64,000 bases of DNA from Eubacteriaceae bacterium Marseille-Q4139 (GTDB lineage Bacteria > Bacillota > Clostridia > Lachnospirales > Lachnospiraceae). This document shows, one piece after another, positions 25,919-33,661 of the stretch. Positions within the stretch are counted from its first letter, which is position 1; every line of letters begins with the position of its first letter. Location of the stretch: assembly GCA_018223415.1 (NCBI GenBank), contig JAGTTQ010000001.1, forward strand, positions 180,153-244,152, in the 5' to 3' direction. Under the pieces are notes generated by a model. That model had not been told where the DNA came from. It saw only the letters and a program-made list of their open reading frames with translations, and searched no databases. Position numbers and translations under genes: made by a program.

Positions 25919-26566
25919 TTACAGATAGGAAAGGATTTCGTCAATCCGCCCCACATGGATGTCGGCCAGGCTCTGGTCAAAGCCGAACCTGTCATCCTTT
26001 AATGCCGCCACCGTCATGCCGGCGCGCTTGGCCGCCTCGATTCCCACCGTGGAATCCTCGATGACGAAGCACTCCTCTTCCGGCACGCCCAGGGTCTTTG
26101 CCGTATAGTGGTAAATCTCCGGGTTCGGCTTGCTCTGTTTAAACTGCTTTCCGCTGACAACCAGATCAAAAAACGGGCGCATCCCGGTTTCCTCAATAAT
26201 CCTGGCAATCAGCTCCGGCCCTGTCGACGATGCCAGTGCCACAAGATAGCCGCGCTTTTTTAATTCCACGGCAGCCGTCATGGCCTCCTGGCGGAAAATT
26301 TCTCTATAATTGACGCCGCTGTACACGTCGAGCGCCGAAAACTCATCCCTTAATTCTTCCCATGTCTGGCCATTTGACACCGCCTTTGCCATGACGCTCC
26401 AGCTATCTTTACGGCTTAAACCCACCATGGGATTGATCTGTTCCATCGTCACTGCCGGATTTTTCGTCTTCGCAAACGCCAGCAGATACTGGTTGTACAC
26501 AAATTCGCTGTCCACGATGACGCCGTCCATATCAAATATCACTGCGCGGATTTTTCTCTCTGTCAT
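25919..26566 (-). CDS. HAD-family hydrolase, beta-phosphoglucomutase-like
   Basis: It has 215 residues. HAD motif I is IFDMDGVIVDSE (about 10-21, both Asp present), motif II is ALASSTGPE, and motifs III/IV lie in KPNPEIYHYTAKTLG and CFVIEDSTVGIEAAKRAGM. It has the alpha-helical cap typical of sugar-phosphate phosphatases and phosphoglucomutases. The substrate is unknown. It is first in a minus-strand run that continues to dusB. Confidence 0.9.
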   Translation of the reverse strand: MTERKIRAVIFDMDGVIVDSEFVYNQYLLAFAKTKNPAVTMEQINPMVGLSRKDSWSVMAKAVSNGQTWEELRDEFSALDVYSGVNYREIFRQEAMTAAVELKKRGYLVALASSTGPELIARIIEETGMRPFFDLVVSGKQFKQSKPNPEIYHYTAKTLGVPEEECFVIEDSTVGIEAAKRAGMTVAALKDDRFGFDQSLADIHVGRIDEILSYL

Positions 26567-26633
26567 CCGTATTTCTCCTGTCTCTCATTCTTCTGCCGCC
26601 GGCCGGAATTCCCATATACCGGCGGCAGTCTAT

Positions 26634-26662
26634 ATTTTAGCGTATTTTCAAGGAATTTGCAA
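26634..26662 (-). promoter_or_regulatory. Promoter of HAD-to-dusB operon
   Basis: The -35 TTGCAA (26657-26662) and -10 TAAAAT (26634-26639) have a 17-base spacer. The leader holds a strong hairpin CTGCCGCCGG/CCGGCGGCAG (about 26593-26626) before the HAD start. Confidence 0.55.
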
Positions 26663-26682
26663 GGACAGGCGCGCCTTTCCTC

Positions 26683-27465
26683 CTAAGACTGGATGATGAC
26701 CGTGTTGTAGCCAAGGTTTCTTAACTCCCGTTCCATCCGCACAGCATTGTCAAGCTGTTTAAAAGCGCCGGCCCGCACATAAAACAGCCCGTTTTTTGCC
26801 ACGAGGAAAGCCGGGAACCCCTGGGCCCGCAGTCTGGAAAGTTCCCGGTCCGCAAACGCCCGCACACGGAAAACGCCGGTCTGCACCATATAAAAGCCCG
26901 GCTCCTCACCGGCCTCCATCTGGTCGCGCTGCTCGAAGGTACGGAGAATCCCGTCGGCGATGGCGTCGGCCGTCGCAGCCAGGTTCGCGTCGAAAAATTC
27001 ATTGTCCCTGTCATTATCGAGAAATCCGGCCTCAATCAGTACAGCCGGCATCCGTGTTTTTCTGAGTACCACAAGCCCCGGCCGCTCCTTTACGCCGAGA
27101 TCCGTCCATCCCACCGACGCCAGCGCTTCGCCGATATTCCGGCCCAGAAGCCCTGCAAGCCCCTTATCGGAATACACGAGGTTTTCCACTCCTGACGCCG
27201 TATTTGGCTCCGGCATGGCATTCAGGTGTATGGAGACAAAAAAGTCCGCGTCCGAGCGGTTTGCGATGTCCGCCTTCTCCTGTGGCGAATCGTAATCGTC
27301 CGTCACCCTTGTAAACTCCGCCCGGATCCCCCGGCGCTCCAGGGCACTGCCCAGATCGAAGGCAAGCTGGAGGGCATCGTCCTTCTCCTGCCTTCCGTTA
27401 TAGACGGCCCCCGGGTCGCTTCCGCCGTGGCCTGCATCAATAATCACTGTTCTCATATGATTCAA
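26683..27465 (-). CDS. N-acetylmuramoyl-L-alanine amidase with SPOR domain
   Basis: An Amidase_3 peptidoglycan amidase. The N-terminal catalytic domain (about 1-180) shows IIDAGHGGSDPGAVYNG, FVSIHLNAMPEPNTASG and VLIEAGFLDNDRDNEFF, with zinc-binding His and Glu residues visible. A C-terminal SPOR-like domain (about 190-260) binds denuded glycan. There is no classical signal peptide. TTG at 27465 is the likely start, because AAAGGAG lies seven bases before it; the ATG nine bases further is too distant from that site. Confidence 0.9.
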   Translation of the reverse strand: MNHMRTVIIDAGHGGSDPGAVYNGRQEKDDALQLAFDLGSALERRGIRAEFTRVTDDYDSPQEKADIANRSDADFFVSIHLNAMPEPNTASGVENLVYSDKGLAGLLGRNIGEALASVGWTDLGVKERPGLVVLRKTRMPAVLIEAGFLDNDRDNEFFDANLAATADAIADGILRTFEQRDQMEAGEEPGFYMVQTGVFRVRAFADRELSRLRAQGFPAFLVAKNGLFYVRAGAFKQLDNAVRMERELRNLGYNTVIIQS

Positions 27466-27677
27466 AAGGAAGACTCCTTTCTGATTCCCTGTTCTATTTT
27501 TAAGATATGTTCCGGCCGACGATTGGTTGAGGAAATTTTATTCAAAAATACGTGCCAGTCATGGAAAAATCTGTTACAATCAAAGAAAGGAACGAATAGT
27601 TCCGTATTCTTTACGGAACCATAGGACTGTATCTTGAAAACAGAACGGAAAATCACAGGAAAACAGGAGGTATGCCC

Positions 27678-28424
27678 ATGTTACTGAACGGAAAAACAGC
27701 CGTCATCACCGGCGGCACGAGAGGAATCGGCTACGCAGTTGCAAAGAAATATCTGGAAAACGGTGCTCGCGTCGTTTTATTCGGCTCGAAAAAAGAAACG
27801 GCCGCTGCCGCCGTGGCTTCCTTAAAAGAAATCAACCCGGACTGGAAGGTCAATGGGATGTGGCCGGATCTGAAAAACCCGGAAGAAATTGCAGATGCCT
27901 TAAGACAGGTGCAGGAAACCTGCGGCTCCCTGGATATTTTAGTCAACAATGCAGGAATTTCCCAGAGCACGCCGCTCTATGACTACGATCCCGCCGACTT
28001 CCGGAAAATCATGGATCTCAACGTGCTCTCCATCCTCTATGCCTCCCAGGCGGCGGCAAAGCTCATGAAGAAACAGGGCGGCGGCGTCATTATCAACACC
28101 AGCTCCATGGTCTCCCTTTACGGCCAGCCGTCCGGCGTTGGCTACCCGGCCAGCAAGTTTGCCGTCAACGGCATCACGAAATCCCTGGCAAGAGAGCTCG
28201 GCCGTGACGGGATCCGCGTCAACGCCGTGGCTCCCGGCGTAACGGAGACTGATATGGTAAAAGCTCTCCCGGACGAAATGATTAAACCCCTGATCGCCAC
28301 AATCCCTCTGGGACGCATCGGGACACCGGAGGACGTCGCCAACGCCTTTTTATTCCTGGCAAGCGACATGGCCGCATATGTGAGCGGTGAAATCCTCTCC
28401 GTGGACGGCGCCGCCAGAAGTTAA
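27678..28424 (+). CDS. Short-chain dehydrogenase, BaiA-like
   Basis: An NAD(P)-dependent oxidoreductase of 248 residues. It has the TGGTRGIG cofactor loop (11-18), NNAG (90-93), N115, S143, Y156 and K160, the full catalytic set. The stretches ITGGTRGIG, INPDWKVNGMWPDL and SGVGYPASK resemble the BaiA 3-alpha-hydroxysteroid dehydrogenases of bile-acid-metabolising Clostridia more than FabG, but a steroid substrate is inference. AGGAGG six bases before 27678 selects this ATG over one at 27672. It is followed by an AroM-family gene. Confidence 0.88.
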   Translation: MLLNGKTAVITGGTRGIGYAVAKKYLENGARVVLFGSKKETAAAAVASLKEINPDWKVNGMWPDLKNPEEIADALRQVQETCGSLDILVNNAGISQSTPLYDYDPADFRKIMDLNVLSILYASQAAAKLMKKQGGGVIINTSSMVSLYGQPSGVGYPASKFAVNGITKSLARELGRDGIRVNAVAPGVTETDMVKALPDEMIKPLIATIPLGRIGTPEDVANAFLFLASDMAAYVSGEILSVDGAARS

Positions 28425-28451
28425 TAAAGGTTCGGAAAGGAGCTGTTTCAA

Positions 28452-29117
28452 ATGATTAAAATCGGTGCCATAACCGTCGGGCAGTCGCCGCGGACAGATC
28501 TGACCCCTGAAATGCTGCCGATCCTTGGGGATTCCATTTCCCTAATTCAAATGGGCGGCCTGGACGGGCTTACGCGGAAAGAAATCGAGGCCTTCGTTCC
28601 GGCCGCAGACGATCACGTGCTCGTCTCCCGGCTCACGGACGGAAGCTCCGTAACCTTCGGCGAATCCCACATCCTTTCAAGGCTCCAGGACTGTATCGGC
28701 GCCCTGGAAAACGACGGCGTCTCCATGATTGTCTTTTTATGCACCGGAGAATTTCCGGAGAACTTTCGCTCAAAAGTTCCGTTAATCTTTCCGAACCGGA
28801 TCCTGACTGCCATGGTGCCTGCCGTCTATCCCGGCTGCCGGCTGGGAGTGCTGACACCGTCGCCGGCACAGATCTGCCAGATGACGGAAAAATGGTCGCA
28901 GGTCACGAGCCGCGTTTTCGTGGCGGCCGCCTCCCCTTATGAGGGGCTCTCAGGCGTCGAGACGGCCGCCAGAACACTTCCGGAGGAGGCAGATCTCATC
29001 GTCCTCGACTGCATCGGCTACACGGAAGAAATGAAAGCGCTGGTACAGTCTGTCACAAAAAGGCCGGTTCTCCTGCCGCGGACGCTGGTCGCCCATGTTT
29101 TAAAGGCGCTTGCCTGA
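28452..29117 (+). CDS. AroM family protein
   Basis: It has 221 residues. The start IKIGAITVGQSPRTDLTPEM is the AroM signature; LQDCIGALENDGVSMIVFLCTGEFP and DLIVLDCIGYTEEMK resemble the Asp/Glu racemase-like fold. The family has no confirmed activity. It lies 28 bases behind the dehydrogenase gene with AAAGGAG, so the two are co-transcribed. The convergent amidohydrolase gene ends in the shared terminator region. Confidence 0.85.
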   Translation: MIKIGAITVGQSPRTDLTPEMLPILGDSISLIQMGGLDGLTRKEIEAFVPAADDHVLVSRLTDGSSVTFGESHILSRLQDCIGALENDGVSMIVFLCTGEFPENFRSKVPLIFPNRILTAMVPAVYPGCRLGVLTPSPAQICQMTEKWSQVTSRVFVAAASPYEGLSGVETAARTLPEEADLIVLDCIGYTEEMKALVQSVTKRPVLLPRTLVAHVLKALA

Positions 29118-29146
29118 AGCGGCTGACGGTCAGGCCGACGAATAAA

Positions 29147-29195
29147 ACCTGCCGGAAAAGGTTGTGAAAAACCCTCTCCGGCAGGTCTCTTTTTT
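29147..29195 (+). terminator. Terminator of SDR-aroM unit
   Basis: A stem ACCTGCCGG/CCGGCAGGT (29147-29155 with 29178-29186) followed by CTCTTTTTT. The tail touches the stop codon of the convergent gene. Confidence 0.8.
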
Positions 29196-30594
29196 AATAC
29201 AAATGCGGCTCCACATCCGCCGGAATCAGGCACTCATACTTCTGCCCCTTCATCCGCTTGTCAAATTCTTCACGCGCCTTCGTTAAAAGCTCCGGCTTCT
29301 CCGTCAGCGTCACCGCCGCGTCGGCCAGCACCCTGGCAGCCGTCAGGCAGCCCTTTAAGGCGATGGTGGATTTTCCCTGGCCTGTCCACTGCCAGCTGTG
29401 GGCGCCTGCGCCGTAGCTGTAACAGTTCACGCGGATCTGCGCCGTCGGCACAACCCAGCTCACATCGCCCACATCCGTGGAGCCAGGCGCGCACTCTTCC
29501 GAATGGATCCTGTCCACGAACATATCGCAGAGCTCCGATTCCATGATATTGTCCTTGAGAGCCATAATGTCCTTCACGGCAATGGGAAGGTCGGCAAACA
29601 GCTCTTCTTCATCGAAAGACGCCTTAAATTTTCCGGCGTACTCCCGCTCTTCCTTCGTGTATTCCGGGATTCCGACCTTTAAATAGGACTCACGCAAAAC
29701 ATCCTCCAAGGCAAAGTTCGGCATGGTATCATAAAGCCCCTCGTCAAAGATGATATCCACGGTCGTTCCCGTAATCAGGGCAGCGCCGCGGGCCACATCG
29801 CAGACACGCTCATAGAGCTTTTTCACCTTCTTTGCGCTGGTGGAGCGGATTAAGTATTTCACCCTGGCTTCCGCCTGCACCACGTTGGGGGACTGGCCGC
29901 CGCTGTTGATAATCGCATAATGCACCCGCTCTGCCGGCTCCATGTGCTCTCTTAGGTAGTTGGATCCCACGTCCATGATCTCCACCGCGTCCAGGGCGCT
30001 CCGGCCCAAGTGCGGCGCCGCCGCTGCGTGGCTGGATACGCCGTGGAAGTCGAAAAATGCCTGGATGCAGGCCTGGCTGGAGCCAGTGTCCACCATGTGA
30101 TAATTGCTGGGATGCCAGGTGAGGGCCGCGTCTGCATCATCGAAAAAGCCGGAACGCGCCAGATAGGCTTTTCCGCTTCCGCTCTCCTCCGCCGGGCAGC
30201 CGACAATCTTTACGGTTCCCGATACGCCGTGCTCTTTTAAATAATCCCTGTAAAGAAGCGCCGCGCCGATGGCTCCCGTCCCCAGAAGATGATGGCCGCA
30301 GCCATGGCCCCGCTCTTCGGAAGATAACGGCGCGTACCGGCACGCATCTGCCTCCTGGCTCATGCCGTGAAGGGCATCGTACTCCGCGAGGAAGCAGATC
30401 ACCGGCTTTCCTGAGCCGTAAACTCCCACGTATGCCGTGTCCATGCCGGCGATTGGCGTCGTCACCTCAAAGCCCTGCTCCCGCAGAAATTCCACCATCC
30501 GCGCACAGGATTTCTTCTCCTCAAATGCCGTCTCCGAATATCCCCAGATATCGCAGAGCAGCGAATAAAGCTCCGAATCGTATGTTTTGCTCAT
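29194..30594 (-). CDS. M20-family amidohydrolase (AbgB-like)
   Basis: A metal-dependent amidohydrolase of 466 residues, similar to p-aminobenzoyl-glutamate hydrolase subunit B. Metal-binding segments visible are FLAEYDALHGMSQEADACRY, GHGCGHHLLGTGAIGAAL and GCPAEESGSGK, with a late SYGAGAHSWQWTGQG. A dimerisation insert (about 190-300) is present. The ATG at 30594 follows AAAGGGG; an upstream ATG at 30645 has no site. Substrate is unknown. It is convergent with the SDR/AroM genes. Confidence 0.87.
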   Translation of the reverse strand: MSKTYDSELYSLLCDIWGYSETAFEEKKSCARMVEFLREQGFEVTTPIAGMDTAYVGVYGSGKPVICFLAEYDALHGMSQEADACRYAPLSSEERGHGCGHHLLGTGAIGAALLYRDYLKEHGVSGTVKIVGCPAEESGSGKAYLARSGFFDDADAALTWHPSNYHMVDTGSSQACIQAFFDFHGVSSHAAAAPHLGRSALDAVEIMDVGSNYLREHMEPAERVHYAIINSGGQSPNVVQAEARVKYLIRSTSAKKVKKLYERVCDVARGAALITGTTVDIIFDEGLYDTMPNFALEDVLRESYLKVGIPEYTKEEREYAGKFKASFDEEELFADLPIAVKDIMALKDNIMESELCDMFVDRIHSEECAPGSTDVGDVSWVVPTAQIRVNCYSYGAGAHSWQWTGQGKSTIALKGCLTAARVLADAAVTLTEKPELLTKAREEFDKRMKGQKYECLIPADVEPHLY

Positions 30595-30756
30595 TGTTTT
30601 TGTACCCCTTTCTCCTGTCGGCTCCGGCCTGCTGTCCGGACGCAAAACAGATCTGATAGTATTTTATCACGGCCGGCCGCCCGTGTCCATCCCTGCGGCT
30701 GCCGAACAGAGGGAAACTTTCCTCTGCATGGCTGCTGCGTCCATGCTCCCGCGCGT

Positions 30757-30800
30757 CAGACGCCCTTCATGCAGGCATAGCGCCGTCTGACGGGCTTTTG
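30757..30800. other. Strong hairpin of unknown role
   Basis: CGTCAGACG and CGTCTGACG (about 30759-30767 and 30783-30791) form a GC-rich stem, followed on the plus strand by GGCTTTTG. It lies in the gap between pnp and the M20 amidohydrolase gene. I could not tie it to a transcript; it may be a back-up terminator or a repeat remnant. Confidence 0.35.
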
Positions 30801-30804
30801 CGCC

Positions 30805-30842
30805 AAAAAAGAGACGAAGCCCGCAAAGAACCTCGTCTCTTC
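30805..30842 (-). terminator. Terminator of pnp
   Basis: A stem AGAGACGA/TCGTCTCT (30833-30840 with 30810-30817) followed on the minus strand by six U. It lies about 11 bases after the pnp stop. Confidence 0.8.
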
Positions 30843-30852
30843 CTTTTATTTC

Positions 30853-33054
30853 TTATTCGCTGTCTTTTCTCTCTCTTCTGTCGGAACGGCCTCCGCGGTC
30901 TCTTCTGTCGCCGCCGCGGTCGCTTCTCTCGCGTCTCTCGGGACGTGTGAGCTTCTCAAGGTCAGCCGTCATGTCCTCGGGACGCATGGTCAGGTTGATT
31001 CTGCCCATCCGGTCTACTTCCACAACTCTTACGGTCACTTCGTCGCCGATCTTCACAACGTCCTCGACCTTCGCCACACGCTTGTCGGAAAGCCTGGAGA
31101 TGTGAACCATACCGTCCTTGTTGGGCGCTAACTCCACGAAAGCGCCGAAGTCCATCATGCGGACAACCTTGCCGGTAAAGATCATGCCCGGCTCTACCTC
31201 GGTAACGATGTTCTTGATGATGGCGATGGCCTTGTCGATCATCTCCTGGTCGGTGCCGCAGACATTGACGGAACCGTCGTCCTCGATGTCGATCTTCACG
31301 CCGGTCTCTTCAATAATTCTGTTGATAACCTTGCCCTGCTTTCCAACCACGTCGCCGATCTTCTGCGGGTCAATGCTGATCTGCGTGATCTTCGGCGCAT
31401 AGGGGGACAGCTCTTTTCTCGGCTCGGAGATCACCGGAGCCATGATATTGTCCATGATATAGAGGCGCGCCTCACGGCAGCGGCGGATGGCTTCCTCGAT
31501 AATCGGGCGGGTCAGGCCGTGAATCTTGATATCCATCTGGATGGCCGTGATTCCCTTGTGGGTACCGCCGACCTTGAAGTCCATGTCGCCGAAGAAGTCC
31601 TCAAGTCCCTGGATATCCGTAAGCACCAGATAATCGTCGTCAGTCTCGCCGGTCACAAGGCCGCAGGAGATACCTGCTACCATGGACTTGATCGGCACAC
31701 CGGCTGCCATTAAGGACAGGGAGGACGCACAGATGCTGGCCTGGGACGTGGAGCCGTTGGACTCCATGGTCTCGGATACGGTACGGATCGCATACGGGAA
31801 TTCTTCCTCGCTCGGAAGAACCGGGATCAGGGCGCGCTCTGCAAGGGCGCCGTGGCCGATCTCCCTGCGTCCCGGTCCTCTCGACGGCTTCGTCTCGCCT
31901 ACGGAGAAGGACGGGAAGTTATAGTGGTGCATATAACGCTTGGATGTCTCGTTTTCGTCAAGACCGTCAAGCCTCTGTGCCTCGGAAAGGGGCGCCAGGG
32001 TGCAGGCATTTAAGATCTGCGTCTGGCCGCGGGTAAACATACCGGAGCCATGGACTCTCGGCAGGATGTCAACCTCTGCTGCCAGCGGGCGGATCTCGTC
32101 GATCTTACGGCCGTCGGGACGCTTGTGATCCTTTAAGATCATCTTGCGGACGGTCTTCTTCTGGTACTGGTAAACGGCGTCGCCGATGAGCGGCAGCCAT
32201 TCTTCGTTCTCTGCAAACGCCTCTTCCAGACGCTCGGTGATGGCGCGGATGTTCTCCTCGCGGGTCTGCTTGTCGTCGGTGAAGACGGCCTCTTCCATTT
32301 CTGCCGGCGGGACGATTTCCTTAATGGCGTTAAATAACTCCTCCGGGATCGCGCAGCTCTCATAGGAGTGCTTCGGCTTTCCGCACTCGGCCACGATGGT
32401 GTCGATGAATTTGATGATCTCCTGGTTGACCTCATGAGCCTTGAAAATGGCCTCCAGCATGGTGTCCTCCGGAACCTCGTTGGCGCCGGCCTCGATCATG
32501 ATGACCTTTTCTCTCGTGGAAGCAACGGTCAGGGCCAGGTCAGAAACCTTTTTCTGAGCCGCCGTCGGGTTGATGATGAACTCGCCGTCGATTAAGCCCA
32601 CCTGGGTCGTGGCGCAGGGGCCGTCAAAGGGGATGTCGGAAATGCAGGTTGCGATGGCGGAACCAAGCATGGCTGTCAGCTCCGGGCTGCACTCCGGATC
32701 CACAGACATGACGATGTTGTCCAGGGTCACGTCGTTTCTGTAATCCTTCGGGAACAGCGGACGCATGGGGCGGTCGATGACGCGTGCCGTAAGGACTGCG
32801 TTCTCGGAAGCCTTGCCCTCTCTCTTTGTGAAGCCGCCGGGGATTTTTCCGACTGCGTATAACTTCTCTTCAAATTCCACGCTTAACGGGAAGAAGTCGA
32901 TCCCGTCTCTCGGCTTGTCAGATGCTGTCGCCGTGGAAAGGACGACGGTATCGCCGTAGTGCATGAATGCAGCGCCGTTTGCCTGCTTTGCAACGCGTCC
33001 CACCTCAACGGTCAGGATGCGGCCTGCAAGTTCCATTGAAAAACTCTTGAACAT
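30853..33054 (-). CDS. pnp: Polynucleotide phosphorylase
   Basis: A 3'-5' phosphorolytic exoribonuclease of the RNA degradosome, 733 residues. It has two RNase PH domains (about 1-225 and 310-535) joined by an alpha-helical linker, then a KH domain (about 555-615; IGDVVGKQGKVINRIIEETG) and an S1 domain (about 625-695; MDFGAFVELAPNKDGMVHISRLSDKRV). The C-terminus ends in a short Arg/Asp/Gly-rich tail (RRERSDRGGDRRDRGG), likely disordered and RNA-binding. It is downstream of rpsO, the ancestral order, with a structured leader between. Confidence 0.97.
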   Translation of the reverse strand: MFKSFSMELAGRILTVEVGRVAKQANGAAFMHYGDTVVLSTATASDKPRDGIDFFPLSVEFEEKLYAVGKIPGGFTKREGKASENAVLTARVIDRPMRPLFPKDYRNDVTLDNIVMSVDPECSPELTAMLGSAIATCISDIPFDGPCATTQVGLIDGEFIINPTAAQKKVSDLALTVASTREKVIMIEAGANEVPEDTMLEAIFKAHEVNQEIIKFIDTIVAECGKPKHSYESCAIPEELFNAIKEIVPPAEMEEAVFTDDKQTREENIRAITERLEEAFAENEEWLPLIGDAVYQYQKKTVRKMILKDHKRPDGRKIDEIRPLAAEVDILPRVHGSGMFTRGQTQILNACTLAPLSEAQRLDGLDENETSKRYMHHYNFPSFSVGETKPSRGPGRREIGHGALAERALIPVLPSEEEFPYAIRTVSETMESNGSTSQASICASSLSLMAAGVPIKSMVAGISCGLVTGETDDDYLVLTDIQGLEDFFGDMDFKVGGTHKGITAIQMDIKIHGLTRPIIEEAIRRCREARLYIMDNIMAPVISEPRKELSPYAPKITQISIDPQKIGDVVGKQGKVINRIIEETGVKIDIEDDGSVNVCGTDQEMIDKAIAIIKNIVTEVEPGMIFTGKVVRMMDFGAFVELAPNKDGMVHISRLSDKRVAKVEDVVKIGDEVTVRVVEVDRMGRINLTMRPEDMTADLEKLTRPERRERSDRGGDRRDRGGRSDRRERKDSE

Positions 33055-33080
33055 GGCTTATCTCCTTTTCTTAAATCTGA

Positions 33081-33240
33081 GACAGAAGAAGCCGAAACTA
33101 CTAAACCACGCAGGATGGGCTCCTGCCCGCTTTAGCGGTCTCGGATGTTTCTTCTGTCTGTAACCGGGCAGGGGATGGTTTCTCCTGCCTGTGCCGCATG
33201 ATACAAAGGGCGGAGTCCACCTAATGTCCCCCGCCCTCGT
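33081..33240 (-). promoter_or_regulatory. Structured pnp leader
   Basis: Two structures occur between rpsO and pnp. One is a GGGCGG/CCGCCC hairpin (about 33206-33237) followed by TTTG, a possible partial terminator. The other is a long-range stem GACAGAAGAA/TTCTTCTGTC (33149-33158 with 33081-33090) enclosing about 60 bases with inner hairpins. In other bacteria a long pnp leader stem is cut by RNase III and used for PNPase autocontrol; the same use here is inference. Confidence 0.5.
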
Positions 33241-33248
33241 GTCTGCTA

Positions 33249-33515
33249 TTACTTTCTGATTCCTAACTTCTCGATCAGCGCACGGTAGCCTTCCAGGTTT
33301 GTTTTCTTCAGGTAGTCAAGGAGACCGCGTCTCTGACCTACCATCATAAGAAGGCCGCGTCTGGAGTGATGATCCTTCGGGTTGGCTTTCAGATGCTCGG
33401 TGAGCTCTGTAATCCTGTGGGTAAGGATTGCGATCTGAACTTCCGGAGAACCGGTGTCTCCCGGCTTTCTGCCGTACTCTGCGATGATAGCTGCTTTCTT
33501 TTCCTTGGAAATCAT
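33249..33515 (-). CDS. rpsO: 30S ribosomal protein S15
   Basis: An 88-residue primary-binding protein of the small subunit. Signatures are GDTGSPEVQIAILTHRI (about 18-34), HSRRGLLMMVGQRRGLLDYL and YRALIEKLGIRK. It precedes pnp as in most bacteria. The ribosome site AAGGAGG is strong. Confidence 0.97.
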   Translation of the reverse strand: MISKEKKAAIIAEYGRKPGDTGSPEVQIAILTHRITELTEHLKANPKDHHSRRGLLMMVGQRRGLLDYLKKTNLEGYRALIEKLGIRK

Positions 33516-33612
33516 GATAAGTTCCTCCTTAAAAAATTAAATTCTTACCGTTCACCAGGCTTTGGCCGGAGCTGCCGGAAAACCGAGTGCCGGCGCGTTA
33601 CATACAGCGTGT

Positions 33613-33641
33613 ATTATAGCATACAGCCCTTCAAAAGTAAA
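33613..33641 (-). promoter_or_regulatory. Promoter of rpsO-pnp
   Basis: The -35 TTTACT (33636-33641) and perfect -10 TATAAT (33613-33618) are 17 bases apart. The leader of about 90 bases contains CCGGC-type pairing near 33568-33594 where S15 could act; this was not verified. Confidence 0.7.
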
Positions 33642-33661
33642 CCGGATTTTTATTTTTTCCG

